A DNA stretch of 64,000 nucleotides from Phormidesmis priestleyi BC1401 (GTDB taxonomy: Bacteria; Cyanobacteriota; Cyanobacteriia; Leptolyngbyales; Leptolyngbyaceae): contig NZ_LXYR01000002.1 in the NCBI RefSeq assembly GCF_001650195.1, forward strand, positions 124,001 through 188,000, written 5' to 3'. The notes beneath the pieces are model-generated. The model saw only the letters and a list, made by a program, of their open reading frames with translations. It searched no databases and was not told the DNA's origin. Numbering within the stretch: position 1 is the first letter of the stretch; the number at the start of each line of letters is the position of its first letter. Shown here piece after piece: positions 44,018 through 53,639 of this stretch. The position numbers and the translations under genes were made by a program.

Positions 44018-45418
44018 TTAATGGATTTTGGCTTGTTTAGAGCGATCGAGATCTGGCTCAAGATCATTCTCGTTGACCCAAAGCGCTTTGTGACCATCAG
44101 AAATTTGGCAGAGATAAAAAGCCCCATCGTGAATCACCTGCTCGACTTTGATAACCTCCCAACCCTCACCACCGCGATAGTGAACTCGATCGCCCACTTT
44201 AAACGCGCAAGTTTGCTGTTGAGACGTATGCACCAAAATCGAATCGAGCGATCGCCCTAGACCAATCGCTCCTCGCTGAAGCCAAGGAGTTGCTGAGTCT
44301 GCCAAGATTGCCAAACCTAAAGTCACGATCGCCATAATGGGAAGGGATTGATAATACAACGCAAGCTGATCGTGAACCAGTAGATCGATAACTCGACCGA
44401 CCACGAAATTGTGAATCAGAAAATAGCTATAGCTATGAATTCCTAGCCAAACCATGATGGACTGGAGCCGAAACGTTTTAGAAATAGAACGAAAAATCAC
44501 CATGCAGCAGAGCGTTAGCCCGATCGCGATTAAGAAATCAGAAAAAATCCAGCCAAATCGATAAAACTGACAGATAAACCCAAGACCATAAATTGGGATT
44601 CCGACGAGTAATGCTTTAGAAGGCTTCCAGTAAACTGCACCTTTGCCTTGTAAATAAGATTGTGCAACCACCATTCCCACCACAAAAGTGCTCAGTTTTG
44701 CAATGAATGGAAGAAAAGGTTGCCAATCGCTTGGCGTATCCAGAATAATGTAGGTTGGATGTCCACCAAAGACATAAACTGCAAAAGCTCGGTAGATTAG
44801 CGTTATTAAAAGGCTAATCGTCAATAGATTACGCGCCCCCCAACGCTGAAGAAAGTGCCACAGTAATGGGAAGACCAATGTAAGGCTGAGGATCAGTGGA
44901 ACAAACCACCAAGGTCCGCTCGTAGGTAATAGCACACCTCCACTGTAATCAAACAACAGCGGAAAAGTCAGTCCTCCAAAGGTGTGCCAAGCATCGGGTG
45001 CATAGCTATTCGTAATTTTACCGATCGCCCACAGCACAGGATAAGCTAGCCATGCTACCGTCCAAAACGGTAAAAGAATTCGCAGCGATCGTCGATTGAG
45101 AAAGGGTTTAATTTCTAAGGGCTTTCCCTTCAGCGACAATACTAAGCTGAAGCCACTAATCAATACAAAAACGTCTACAAACTGAAAGCCAAACCAGACA
45201 GGAACGCTAGCAAGTTGAGCAAAAAAACCTGAACCCAGATGATGAGCAGCGCTTAAAATCTGTTGCCCATTGCTCCACAGTCCAGTCGGTTGAGGCGTAT
45301 AACTATAGTGAGTAAATAATAGCTGAGAGTGATAGAGCAGCAGCATTACGGCTGCAAAAATACGAATTCCTTCTAGCCACGCCAGACGCTGCACTCTTAT
45401 CTCTTTAGAATCACTCAT
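44018..45418 (-). CDS. Acyltransferase family 3 (OafA-like) with C-terminal SH3-like tail
   Basis: About 466 residues. The first 385 form an integral membrane O-acyltransferase with about ten helices. The N-terminal catalytic block is RLAWLEGIRIFAAVMLLLYHSQ (the conserved His is in LLYHSQ), followed by VDVFVLISGFSLV. From about residue 405 a soluble tail follows (FKVGDRVHYRGGEGWEVIKV, ISDGHKALWVNENDLEP), which looks like a small SH3-like beta barrel. That tail is unusual for the family. It probably acylates a surface glycan. I choose the ATG over an upstream TTG. Confidence 0.85.
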   Translation of the reverse strand: MSDSKEIRVQRLAWLEGIRIFAAVMLLLYHSQLLFTHYSYTPQPTGLWSNGQQILSAAHHLGSGFFAQLASVPVWFGFQFVDVFVLISGFSLVLSLKGKPLEIKPFLNRRSLRILLPFWTVAWLAYPVLWAIGKITNSYAPDAWHTFGGLTFPLLFDYSGGVLLPTSGPWWFVPLILSLTLVFPLLWHFLQRWGARNLLTISLLITLIYRAFAVYVFGGHPTYIILDTPSDWQPFLPFIAKLSTFVVGMVVAQSYLQGKGAVYWKPSKALLVGIPIYGLGFICQFYRFGWIFSDFLIAIGLTLCCMVIFRSISKTFRLQSIMVWLGIHSYSYFLIHNFVVGRVIDLLVHDQLALYYQSLPIMAIVTLGLAILADSATPWLQRGAIGLGRSLDSILVHTSQQQTCAFKVGDRVHYRGGEGWEVIKVEQVIHDGAFYLCQISDGHKALWVNENDLEPDLDRSKQAKIH

Positions 45419-45424
45419 TCTCAA

Positions 45425-45822
45425 ACAATCTCTTAGTCAATCAGTCCAACGATTCGCCTAAATTCTTACGAAATTCTAGACGCTCATCGACCCAATGGGA
45501 TCGAGACTCTACCATACATGCCATCTCATTCTGGTAGTCGAGAGTTCTGTGAAAATCTATCTAAGTGCTTAACAGACTTAAAGATCCATGTTCAAAGGCA
45601 TCTCTCACAAGACAAGGGTTTTTTGAAACCGAGAGAAAACCTCGATCGAGCCACAAACCCTCCTTTAGGTAGGTCAACAAAACTTCATCAAGCAGTCATA
45701 ATCAAGACTCAGTAGAACTACGAATATTGGCAGTGAGCGGGTCAGTAGAATATCCCAAATTCTACAGTATGGACTCGATCGCAGATCGGGTTCAATCTGT
45801 ACATTACTTCTGGGTTGCTCCT
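45425..45822. other. Intergenic region, no gene supported
   Basis: About 400 bases between divergent genes. The open frames here (for example from 45518) have no family resemblance and poor codon pattern. Promoters for both sides must lie here, but I find no clear hexamer pair. Confidence 0.5.
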
Positions 45823-46116
45823 ATGTCCCATCAGTTAACTCGTCAAGATCTACGCCTGTTAGAAAAGTATCGAATCCAGCGGCTGCGTCAACTCTTCCCA
45901 AAAACGTTGGGTCTTTGCCTACTCAAGTTAGATAACAACGACACGCTGCGAGTGCACTGCCCCGAACCTTGGCTGGTCGATCGCATCATTGACGATGCTG
46001 ATCATCTACTCGACTCGGCTCGTCAAACCTTGGGTGTGCGCCACATTTCGCTCTATTATGCGGGTGAAGAAGTGTATAAAACAAAGACTCGCCGCGCAAA
46101 ATCAATCTCAGCCTGA
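45823..46116 (+). CDS. Small conserved hypothetical protein
   Basis: About 97 residues from the ATG giving MSHQLTRQDLRLLEKYRIQRL; the frame is open further upstream, but those residues look non-coding. Helix-helix-strand content (LLEKYRIQRLRQLFPK, CLLKLDNNDTLRVHCPEPWLVDRII) recalls the small N-terminal domain of DnaA, though weakly. I believe it is conserved in cyanobacteria but do not know its role. It lies 95 bases before thiD. Confidence 0.6.
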   Translation: MSHQLTRQDLRLLEKYRIQRLRQLFPKTLGLCLLKLDNNDTLRVHCPEPWLVDRIIDDADHLLDSARQTLGVRHISLYYAGEEVYKTKTRRAKSISA

Positions 46117-46213
46117 GCTTCAAAAAGACGACGTAATCTTGTCAGACCCGATCGCCTTGCTCAGCCTTGGCAGAACCGATTAGGATGGTGATCAATCTCC
46201 TGAGTGGCGGTGT

Positions 46214-47023
46214 ATGACTTCTAAAATTGCTCTTGTCCCTGTTGCGTTAACGATCGCTGGCTCAGATAGCGGTGGCGGAGCCGGGATTCAGGCAGATTTA
46301 CGCACTTTTGCGTTTCATCAAGTTCATGGAACCAGTGCCCTCACCTGTGTGACTGCGCAAAACACTCTGGGCGTAACCCGCGTCGATGCGCTATCTGCCG
46401 AAGCAGTGGTGGCTCAAATGCAAGCCGTTGTCCAAGATATTGGCGTACAGGCAGCAAAAACGGGAATGCTGCTCAATCAGGAGATTATCGCCGCTGTTTC
46501 AGAACAGATTGAAACCCTCAACATTCAGAATTTAGTCGTCGATCCGGTGATGGTGTCTCGCACAGGCGCACAACTGATTGACGATGTGGCGATCGCGACG
46601 CTGCGACGACTGATTCCCCACGCCGTTGTGTTAACGCCCAATCGCTATGAGGCTCAGATTCTCAGTGGGCTAGAGATTGACACACTAGAAGCTATGCAAG
46701 AAGCAGCGCAGCGCATTTATCAGCTCGGAGCCAAGGCAGTCTTAGTGAAAGGCGGCGGCATGACAGGCGATCTGCGAGGTGTAGATGTCTGGTTCGATGG
46801 GAATCACTTAGAAACGCTGAAGACCCAGAGGGTGGACACGGAAAACACCCACGGAACAGGATGCACCTTGTCAGCGGCGATCGCCGCCAATCTTGCTCTG
46901 GGGAGAACGACGATCGAGGCAACCCGATTAGCCAAAGATTACGTGACGAGCGCCCTCGGTTATTCCCTCAACATCGGCAAAGGTCAAGGACCCGTCGGGC
47001 ATTTTTTCCCACTTTTGCAATAA
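46214..47023 (+). CDS. thiD: Hydroxymethylpyrimidine (phosphate) kinase ThiD
   Basis: ThiD phosphorylates HMP and HMP-P to HMP-PP for thiamine synthesis. The 269 residues show VALTIAGSDSGGGAGIQADLRTF (substrate site), GTSALTCVTAQNTLGV, VVDPVMVSRTGAQL, TPNRYEAQIL and the anion hole TENTHGTGCTLSAAIAANLA. The length is normal. It is cytoplasmic and stands alone, followed by a structured intergenic stretch before metK. Confidence 0.95.
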   Translation: MTSKIALVPVALTIAGSDSGGGAGIQADLRTFAFHQVHGTSALTCVTAQNTLGVTRVDALSAEAVVAQMQAVVQDIGVQAAKTGMLLNQEIIAAVSEQIETLNIQNLVVDPVMVSRTGAQLIDDVAIATLRRLIPHAVVLTPNRYEAQILSGLEIDTLEAMQEAAQRIYQLGAKAVLVKGGGMTGDLRGVDVWFDGNHLETLKTQRVDTENTHGTGCTLSAAIAANLALGRTTIEATRLAKDYVTSALGYSLNIGKGQGPVGHFFPLLQ

Positions 47024-47104
47024 GGCGATTCTTAGAGAGAACACTCTTCACCGTGCAATTGTTAGGATGCCACCACAGATCTCTATCAGGTTCGCCCTAA
47101 ATGA

Positions 47105-47147
47105 GTGGCAAAAAGCCAGCGATCTTAAGGAGGCACGATCGCTGCTC
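47105..47147 (+). other. Possible structured RNA or DNA element after thiD
   Basis: Bases form nested pairs: outer ATGAG/CTCAT, an inner stem GCGATC/GATCGC, and a small hairpin GGC-AAAAA-GCC, which together look like a three-way arrangement. It lies just before the metK promoter, so it would belong to the 3' end of thiD mRNA. It matches no SAM riboswitch that I know. Function unknown. Confidence 0.3.
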
Positions 47148-47164
47148 ATCTGACTAAAGCTGAG

Positions 47165-47173
47165 TGATATAAT
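47165..47173 (+). promoter_or_regulatory. Extended -10 promoter of metK
   Basis: TGATATAAT is a perfect extended -10 (TGNTATAAT). No good -35 is found at 17 bases, as is common for extended -10 promoters. Transcription would start near 47180, giving a 50-base leader. Confidence 0.6.
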
Positions 47174-47227
47174 TCCTCCAGCAATTTAGACTGTCTCTAC
47201 CCTTTATCTAGTCAAGAGGAGAATTCC

Positions 47228-48487
47228 TTGTCACGACGATATTTTTTTACATCAGAATCGGTTACAGAAGGGCATCCCGATAAGATTTGTGATCAGATTT
47301 CTGACACAATTCTCGATGCCCTGTTAGCCCAAGATCCCAAAAGCCGCGTGGCTGCTGAAGTCGTGGTCAACACTGGGTTGGTTCTCATTACAGGTGAGAT
47401 TACCTCCAAAGCACACGTTAACTTCATCGATTTAGCCCGCAAAAAGATCGCAGAAATCGGCTACACGGGCGCTGAAAATGGCTTCTCAGCCAACAGTTGC
47501 GCGGTGCTGATTGCCGTTGACGAGCAGTCGCCCGACATTGCTCAAGGGGTCAACGCGGCTCACGAATCTCGCGAAGAATCCAGTCAAGAAGCGCTCGATG
47601 CGATCGGTGCAGGCGACCAGGGAATTATGTTTGGCTTTGCCTGCAATGAGACTCCTGAACTGATGCCGTTGCCGATCAGTTTGGCTCACCGCATCTCGCG
47701 CAAACTAGCAGCCGTCCGCAAAACGGGTCAACTGCCTTATCTGCGTCCTGATGGCAAAACCCAAGTCACCGTTCTTTATGAGAACGATCGTCCGATTGGG
47801 ATTGACACGATTCTGATCTCGACGCAGCACACGGCGACGATCGGCGACATCACTGACGATGCCGCAATTTTGGCGAAAATCAAAGAAGATTTGTGGGCGC
47901 TGGTCGTTGAGCCAACATTTGGCGATATTAAGATTAAGCCCGATGCCAATACGCGCTTTTTGGTTAACCCCACAGGCAAGTTTGTGATTGGTGGACCTCA
48001 AGGCGACTCTGGCTTAACCGGGCGCAAAATCATCGTAGACACCTACGGCGGTTATTCGCGTCACGGGGGCGGCGCATTCTCCGGCAAAGACCCCACGAAA
48101 GTCGATCGCAGCGCGGCGTATGCCTGCCGCTATGTCGCGAAAAATATCGTCGCCGCTGGGTTAGCTGACAAGTGCGAAGTGCAGTTAAGCTATGCGATCG
48201 GCGTGGCTCGCCCAGTCAGCATCATGATCGAAACCTTTGGCACGGGCAAGGTCGATGACGATCAGCTTCTAGAGTTGGTCAAGCAACACTTTGAGTTGCG
48301 TCCGGCGGGCATTATTCAGACGTTTAACCTGAGAGGGTTGCCGAGTGAGCGGGGCGGTCGCTTTTATCAAGATTTGGCAGCTTATGGTCACTTTGGGCGC
48401 ACTGATCTTGAGCTTCCCTGGGAGCAAACCGATAAAGTGGTGGTGCTAAAAGAGGCGTTGGCTCAACCCGCTTCAGCACGCGTCTAA
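47228..48487 (+). CDS. metK: S-adenosylmethionine synthetase MetK
   Basis: MetK makes SAM from methionine and ATP. The 419 residues show [20 protein letters not shown] at the N-terminus, [21 protein letters not shown] (ATP loop), [21 protein letters not shown] and [23 protein letters not shown]. The start is TTG, with AGGAG ending 6 bases before it; [12 protein letters not shown] is the usual cyanobacterial start. A strong terminator follows. Confidence 0.97.
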   Translation: MSRRYFFTSESVTEGHPDKICDQISDTILDALLAQDPKSRVAAEVVVNTGLVLITGEITSKAHVNFIDLARKKIAEIGYTGAENGFSANSCAVLIAVDEQSPDIAQGVNAAHESREESSQEALDAIGAGDQGIMFGFACNETPELMPLPISLAHRISRKLAAVRKTGQLPYLRPDGKTQVTVLYENDRPIGIDTILISTQHTATIGDITDDAAILAKIKEDLWALVVEPTFGDIKIKPDANTRFLVNPTGKFVIGGPQGDSGLTGRKIIVDTYGGYSRHGGGAFSGKDPTKVDRSAAYACRYVAKNIVAAGLADKCEVQLSYAIGVARPVSIMIETFGTGKVDDDQLLELVKQHFELRPAGIIQTFNLRGLPSERGGRFYQDLAAYGHFGRTDLELPWEQTDKVVVLKEALAQPASARV

Positions 48488-48530
48488 TTTCCAGAGGCAG
48501 TCCTTCAAGGAGACTTGCCTCTTTCAGTCT

Positions 48531-48565
48531 GCCCCTGCTAAGGTGCTTCCTTTCAGGGGCTTTTT
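48531..48565 (+). terminator. Rho-independent terminator of metK
   Basis: GCCCCTG (48531-48537) pairs with CAGGGGC (48554-48560) and TTTTT follows. A second hairpin with AGAGGCA/TGCCTCT stems lies just upstream (about 48493-48522). Confidence 0.85.
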
Positions 48566-48666
48566 GATGGGACTGCTTGCAACGTCATTTCATCAATTTC
48601 AAACGCTGCGCTTGAGAAATTGCAGCAGATCTGGAATGCTGAAAGACTAGACTATGGGGAAACTGT

Positions 48667-48882
48667 GTGGCTTTCTGGATCAAGCTGACCTTCGATCGCA
48701 CCATCTATATCATTGACCTAGACCGCATTGCTGCCTTTTCTCAAACCTCAAGGGGTCGAGTTGCGTTTGGAGTCCCCGATGAAAGTATGACGATCGTGGT
48801 CAACCAGCAGAAAGACCCAGACACTTATCAGATTATTTTGAATTACGTCGAGAACACCACCGGGCACACCTTTAACGACTAA
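48667..48882 (+). CDS. Small conserved hypothetical protein
   Basis: A 71-residue soluble protein starting at GTG: MAFWIKLTFDRTIYIIDLDRI then a strand-rich body (GRVAFGVPDESMTIVV) and a C-terminal helix (DTYQIILNYVENTTG). I do not recognise a family. Codon use fits the neighbours. It overlaps the ROK gene by 11 bases, tail to tail. Confidence 0.6.
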   Translation: MAFWIKLTFDRTIYIIDLDRIAAFSQTSRGRVAFGVPDESMTIVVNQQKDPDTYQIILNYVENTTGHTFND

Positions 48883-49798
48883 CTTTTCCCGATTTTTTTA
48901 ACCTCTCTAAAGCTAATTTTGCCGCTCCGACCATGCCTGCTTGATTTCCTAATGTTGCTGGCAAAAGCTGCAAGCCCTGACGAGAGCTAGGCAGCACCCG
49001 CCGATTGATTTCTGACAAAATGGCTGGAAAGAAGAACTTTGCACTGGCGCTGATGCCGCCGCCAATCACGATCGCTTCAGGAGTCAACACATAAATTAGA
49101 CTACTCAGTCCGATTCCTAAATCGCGCCCATAGAGCCGCCAGAATTCCAGCGCGTCAAGATCTCCTGCTTGGGCAAGATTGCCGAGTTGGTCAGGCTCTA
49201 GCCCCGTGCGCCGACGAATCGCTGGAATGGCAGCATATTGTTCTAAAGAGCCGCGATTGCCACTGTTGCACAAAGGCGCGTCGTCAGCCGGACTGAGAGC
49301 AATCAAGCCCAATTCTCCCGCCGAGCCGTCTCGCCCGACAAACAAGTTGCCGTTCAAAATAATTGCGCCGCCAACCCCAGTGCCCAACGTCAACAGGATT
49401 AAGTCGCGGAACGATCGCCCCGCTCCCAGCCAAGCTTCACCCAACCCTGCACAGTTCGCATCATTGGCTAACACCGTCATCCGTCCGGTTTTTGCTTCTA
49501 GCCAGTCAGCCAACGGGACATTTTGCCAACCCGCTAAATTAATGGCGACTCGTGCAATGCGTCCGTCTGCATCCGCAGGTCCGGGGGTTCCAACACCGAT
49601 CGCGCGGCTTTTACGATCGAGATCGATTTGCTCGATCGCAGTTACCATTGTGACTAACACAGCCTCTGGCGTTGCAGGCTGGGGCGTGGGAACTGTTAAA
49701 GATTGTAGACATACGCCGTCTCGCCCAAATCGCCCTAACTTGATTGCCGTTCCACCTAGATCGATGCCTAAAACTTGAGTCTCATTCGTCAATTCCAT
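48872..49798 (-). CDS. ROK-family sugar kinase (glucokinase-like)
   Basis: The 308 residues have the ATP phosphate-1 loop VLGIDLGGTAIKLGRFG, the catalytic Asp in VLANDANCAGLGEAWLGAG, LTLGTGVGGAIILNGNLF, and EAIVIGGGISASAKFFFP. The ROK zinc site is degraded: SPADDAPLCNSGNRGSLEQYAA keeps only C-x-S-G-N-x-G-S-L-E. It lacks a DNA-binding domain, so it is a kinase, not a repressor. Glucose is the most likely substrate. Confidence 0.88.
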   Translation of the reverse strand: MELTNETQVLGIDLGGTAIKLGRFGRDGVCLQSLTVPTPQPATPEAVLVTMVTAIEQIDLDRKSRAIGVGTPGPADADGRIARVAINLAGWQNVPLADWLEAKTGRMTVLANDANCAGLGEAWLGAGRSFRDLILLTLGTGVGGAIILNGNLFVGRDGSAGELGLIALSPADDAPLCNSGNRGSLEQYAAIPAIRRRTGLEPDQLGNLAQAGDLDALEFWRLYGRDLGIGLSSLIYVLTPEAIVIGGGISASAKFFFPAILSEINRRVLPSSRQGLQLLPATLGNQAGMVGAAKLALERLKKSGKVSR

Positions 49799-49851
49799 CG
49801 TCTGTCCGTTTCCGCCGATCCTATGCGGAAACTTTAGACTTTATATGACCT

Positions 49852-50085
49852 TTAAGGCAACCGCTTCCAAGCCTGGGCGACAATTTCGCTCAACCAGCGT
49901 CGTTGCCCCTGCTCTAACAGGCTGTCATCTGCCAAAACCTCTGACAACAACTCCTCTAGAGACTGCCCTTTTGCCCGCGCAATTTGCACAACCCCGGCGA
50001 TCGCGGCGACAATGAGTTCTTCATTGACGGGTTTTTGTTGAAGTGCAGCGATTTCTTGGGGATTTGCTGGAATAGGATAGTTCAT
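49852..50085 (-). CDS. Small conserved hypothetical protein
   Basis: About 77 residues from the ATG giving MNYPIPANPQEIAALQQKPVN. Mostly helical (EELIVAAIAGVVQIARAKGQSLEEL, WLSEIVAQAWKRLP). No motif is recognised. It lies 53 bases upstream of the ROK kinase on the same strand and may be cotranscribed with it. Confidence 0.6.
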   Translation of the reverse strand: MNYPIPANPQEIAALQQKPVNEELIVAAIAGVVQIARAKGQSLEELLSEVLADDSLLEQGQRRWLSEIVAQAWKRLP

Positions 50086-50234
50086 AGCGGGGTTACACGA
50101 CGTTGTAATTGCAGTCAATTATGAGAGAGTTGTAAAGTTTCTTTAGAAAGCTTGGTATTCAGGAGTCTATCGCATTTTGATCCCCTGTCAAGCCCCTCTC
50201 CCTCAGTAAATTTATCGGAGTTTAGATCCCCCAA

Positions 50235-52388
50235 ATGAAAGAGATTCTTTATTTAGAGGTTCCTACCCCAGACTCAGATCAAGTGATACACTGGCTTCAG
50301 CAAGAGTATCAGCCTGAGAAAGGGGAGAAAGTGCTGACAGCAGCGGGGTTTCGGCTGCGGTTGACTCCTCTAAACTCAGTAGAAACCATCAGGATTGGTA
50401 ACCAAACAACTTCAAAGTTTGAGACGAGTGACGAACTTTCGGTCTTCATTTGGACGCTTCAACGCACCACTTATCTCAAAGTATTTCGGTGGGGAGAGCG
50501 ATCGCTGCCTCACGAAAAATCGGTTGTGCGGCACCTGACCCAAGCGATTAGAACACACTTTCCAGAAAAGTATCCATCACCGCCTCAAATTGACCTCTCA
50601 AAGCAGACTATTTTTGAGGCACTAGCTGCCGCCTATCCGCAAACGGTCAAATATTTTCAAAAAATGCCCAATGGGGAATATGACCTCACCCGCGTCTATT
50701 GGTGGGAGCAGCGCTGGCGAGAAGGTGTAAAAAATCCGCAGCAGCCGAGGCAGGTCATTTTTAGAGAGAAGGAGAAAACTCCTTATTCCTTACCCTCCTA
50801 CGACTTAATTTATGTGGGGGGCGCACTCGGCATCATTCATGCGGCGGTGATGGCTCGGTTGGGCTATCGGGTGCTGTTGATCGAGCGTTTGCCCTTTGGA
50901 CGGATGAACCGCGAATGGAATATTTCTCGCAGTGAGTTTCAGAGTTTGATTGATTTGGGGCTCTTTACTCTGGCGGAGTTCGATCGGGTCATTGCTAGAG
51001 AATATGTCGATGGATTTCATAAGTTTTTTGATGCTAACAATCCGCCTCAGGCAAAGGCGCGAGTGCTGCACACGCCCACGGTTTTAAATGTGGCGATCGA
51101 CTCCGATAAGCTGCTCAAACTCTGCGGTGAAAAACTGCGCGAGTGTGGCGGCGAGATTTGGGAGGAAACCGAGTTTCTGAGGGCAGACATTCGCGCTCAT
51201 GAGGTCACGATTCAGGCGAAGCATTTGCCGTCTCAAAGTGAAAAGCAGGTGACAGGACGCTTATTGATCGACGCAATGGGAACGGCTTCTCCGATCGCGT
51301 GGCAACTCAACGGAGGTCGCGCCTTTGATAGTGTTTGTCCGACAGTTGGAGCCGTGATTAGCGGCGGGTTTGAGCCAGGAGTTTGGGATTCTCAGTTTGG
51401 GGATGTTCTCAACAGCCACGGCGATATCTCACGGGGGCGACAACTGATTTGGGAGCTATTTCCGGGAGAAGGCAACGACTTAACGTTTTATCTGTTTCAC
51501 TATCATCAAGTGCATCCCGAAAACCCCGGTTCGCTGCTGGAGATGTATGAAGATTTCTTTACGATCGTTCCTGAATATCGCCGCTGTGACGTGGACGAGT
51601 TGGTGTGGAGCAAGCCGACCTTCGGCTACATTCCGGGTCACTTCAGCGTGAACGATCGCGATCGCCATGTGGCATTTGATCGACTGATGGCGATCGGAGA
51701 TGCAGCCTCGCTACAGTCGCCGCTTGTGTTTACTGGGTTCGGGTCGCTCGTGAGAAACCTGACGCGCATGACTCATCTGCTCGATACGGCTCTTAAGCAC
51801 GATTTATTAAAGGCAAAACAGCTCGATCGGATTCGTGCCTATCAAAGCAACGTTGCGGTCACTTGGCTATTCTCAAAGGGCATGATGGTGCCCACTGGCA
51901 AGTCTCTGCCGCCGCAGCAGGTGAATGCAATGCTCAACACGTTTTTTGATGTGTTAGCCGTTCAGCCGCCTGATATTGCGGAGGCGTTTATCAAAGACCG
52001 CGTGACGTGGCTGCGGTTTAACCAGATGGCAATTATTGCGGCGTGGAAAAATCCGATGCTGCTGCTGTGGATCTGGGAAATGGCAGGCGCAAAAGACCTG
52101 ATTCGCTGGCTTGGCAGTTATTTCAATTTTGGATTTAACGCCTTGTTAAGCTGGATTTTTGCAGGCTGGCTTCCTGGCGTTTTGCATCAAGTGCAGCCTT
52201 GGTTAGAGCCGCGTTTTCCGGCTTTGTGGCTGTGGCTGTTGTCTCAGGCATACGCCATTACTTACGGCATGGGTAAACCACAAGCGATGCTAAAGCCCAG
52301 GTTCTCGGCGCGTAGATTGGTTTCTGAGTTATCAGAGTCTCATCCAGATCCAAGCGCGACGACGCGAGAAAGTCAGGTTACAAGCTAG
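50235..52388 (+). CDS. CruA/CruP-type lycopene cyclase-like flavoprotein
   Basis: A 717-residue FAD-dependent protein. About 190 residues of N-terminal extension come first, then the FAD-binding fold: YDLIYVGGALGIIHAAVMARLGYRVLLIER, the segment NREWNISRSEFQSLIDLGLF, and the second FAD contact RLMAIGDAASLQSPLVFTGFGS. A membrane-associated tail follows (MLLLWIWEMAGAKDL, WIFAGWLPG). The NREWNIS block and the FTGFG end fit the CruA/CruP group of carotenoid cyclases and their relatives. CruA converts lycopene to gamma- or beta-carotene; CruP acts differently. I cannot say which this is. A repeat element follows. Confidence 0.68.
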   Translation: MKEILYLEVPTPDSDQVIHWLQQEYQPEKGEKVLTAAGFRLRLTPLNSVETIRIGNQTTSKFETSDELSVFIWTLQRTTYLKVFRWGERSLPHEKSVVRHLTQAIRTHFPEKYPSPPQIDLSKQTIFEALAAAYPQTVKYFQKMPNGEYDLTRVYWWEQRWREGVKNPQQPRQVIFREKEKTPYSLPSYDLIYVGGALGIIHAAVMARLGYRVLLIERLPFGRMNREWNISRSEFQSLIDLGLFTLAEFDRVIAREYVDGFHKFFDANNPPQAKARVLHTPTVLNVAIDSDKLLKLCGEKLRECGGEIWEETEFLRADIRAHEVTIQAKHLPSQSEKQVTGRLLIDAMGTASPIAWQLNGGRAFDSVCPTVGAVISGGFEPGVWDSQFGDVLNSHGDISRGRQLIWELFPGEGNDLTFYLFHYHQVHPENPGSLLEMYEDFFTIVPEYRRCDVDELVWSKPTFGYIPGHFSVNDRDRHVAFDRLMAIGDAASLQSPLVFTGFGSLVRNLTRMTHLLDTALKHDLLKAKQLDRIRAYQSNVAVTWLFSKGMMVPTGKSLPPQQVNAMLNTFFDVLAVQPPDIAEAFIKDRVTWLRFNQMAIIAAWKNPMLLLWIWEMAGAKDLIRWLGSYFNFGFNALLSWIFAGWLPGVLHQVQPWLEPRFPALWLWLLSQAYAITYGMGKPQAMLKPRFSARRLVSELSESHPDPSATTRESQVTS

Positions 52389-52397
52389 CGATTCTTA

Positions 52398-52569
52398 GGA
52401 ACATGGATTGATTAAAGTGCAACTTCTCACCCTAGCCCTCTCCCCAAGGAGAGGGAACAAGACTCTCGCTCCCTTCTCCTTGGAGAGAAGGGTTGGCGAG
52501 GGCTTGCACCACTCCGTGAGGAGGGCAGAAGACGCTCACAAATCTTCCAGGTTATTTAATCCACGATCC
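52398..52569. mobile_element. MITE-like element, TTA duplication (copy 3)
   Basis: A 172-bp element with ends GGAACATGGATTGATT and, inverted, GGATCGTGGATTAAATAA. TTA lies on both sides (52395-52397, 52570-52572). The inside has CCCTCTCCCCAAGGAGAGGG and a CTCC/GGAG hairpin (CACTCCGTGAGGAG), close to the 62.2 kb copy. No gene. Confidence 0.78.
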
Positions 52570-52669
52570 TTAGAGAAATCAAAATCGAGTCGAGAAGGGT
52601 TGATGATCTTTTTCGACCCGATCGGGCTGCGTGCTCAGTAAGGAGATTTCTGGCAAAGGAATTACCAAT

Positions 52670-52735
52670 CTTGGAAAGCCCCAAGTCCTCCAATTCTGGG
52701 GGATTCTGACGTTCAGAACCCTCGGAGGAAGATAG
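52670..52735. repeat. Relic of a palindrome-arm repeat
   Basis: AAGTCCTCCAATTCTGGGGG and nearby GAACCCTCGGAGGA resemble the arms of the CCCCCTAAATCCCCC palindromes seen at 8, 34, 57 and 59 kb. It is degenerate, and no gene lies between it and the flanking features. Confidence 0.4.
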
Positions 52736-52763
52736 GTAAATTCATTAAAGGAAAGCTCCTAAT

Positions 52764-53639
52764 CTAGAGATTGGTTCCTGCAAAGGTGTTGCATTGCTCT
52801 GGATTACCCGTCTGAATGCCCTTTTTAAACCACTGGACTCGCTGGGCTGCACTGCCGTGCGTGAAAGATTCTGGCACCACATAGCCTCTTGCGCGTTTTT
52901 GCAAGTTATCGTCCCCAATTGCACTGGCGGCTGTGAGCGCTTCTTCAATATCACCCTGCTCCAAGATTTTTCGCGATCGTTGGGCGCGATTTCCCCAAAC
53001 CCCGGCAAAACAGTCTGCCTGTAGCTCTAGCCTGACTGATAGCTTATTGGCTTCTGCTTTACTTGAGCGACTTTGAAGGGATTGTACCTTGTCAGAGATG
53101 CCCAGTAGATTTTGGACATGGTGCCCTACTTCATGAGCAATCACATAAGCCTGAGCAAAGTCTCCGGGTGCCTGGTACTTATTCTTCAGGTCACGATAGA
53201 AACTCAAATCGATGTAGACCTTCTGATCTCGTGGACAGTAGAAAGGACCCATTGCCGATTGTGCAGACCCGCAGGCAGACCGCACGACATCTGAGTAAAG
53301 AACCAGTTTTGGCTTCACATAATTGCCACCGCTTTGTCTAAAAATATCGCTCCACGTATCCTCGGTATCTGCTAAAACGACGGACACAAAGTCAGACATT
53401 TTATCGGTTCGGGGCGCATCTGTCGTTCGAGGCGATCGAGACTGCGGTGCAGCAGGAACCGGACGATCGCCAGACGGATTGCCTTGATTGAGAATGACGC
53501 TGGGGTCGCCTCCTAAGAAGGTCACCACGAGCGCCAAGATGATCGTCCCAATGCCACCGCCAATGATGGGGGCAGACACTCCTCCTCTACCGCGTTGGTC
53601 TTCAACGTTTGTGCTTCTACGCCCCTTTTCCCAATCCAT
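52764..53639 (-). CDS. Neutral zinc metallopeptidase (YpfJ family)
   Basis: About 291 residues from the ATG giving MDWEKGRRSTNVEDQRG; upstream codons look unlike the family. After a charged segment there is one membrane helix (GGIGTIILALVVTFLGGDP), so the catalytic part is exported. The zinc site is IAHEVGHHVQN, with the usual CGSAQSAMGPFYCPRDQKVYID ahead of it and LELQADCFAGVWG after. Such proteins are common in bacteria; the target is unknown. Confidence 0.9.
   Translation of the reverse strand: MDWEKGRRSTNVEDQRGRGGVSAPIIGGGIGTIILALVVTFLGGDPSVILNQGNPSGDRPVPAAPQSRSPRTTDAPRTDKMSDFVSVVLADTEDTWSDIFRQSGGNYVKPKLVLYSDVVRSACGSAQSAMGPFYCPRDQKVYIDLSFYRDLKNKYQAPGDFAQAYVIAHEVGHHVQNLLGISDKVQSLQSRSSKAEANKLSVRLELQADCFAGVWGNRAQRSRKILEQGDIEEALTAASAIGDDNLQKRARGYVVPESFTHGSAAQRVQWFKKGIQTGNPEQCNTFAGTNL

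Noticed and set aside
45518-45715. 65-residue frame in the acyltransferase divergent region
   Set aside because: Codon pattern is poor and there is no family match.
47024-47227. SAM riboswitch ahead of metK
   Set aside because: The folded stretch lies before the likely metK promoter and shows none of the known SAM riboswitch cores.
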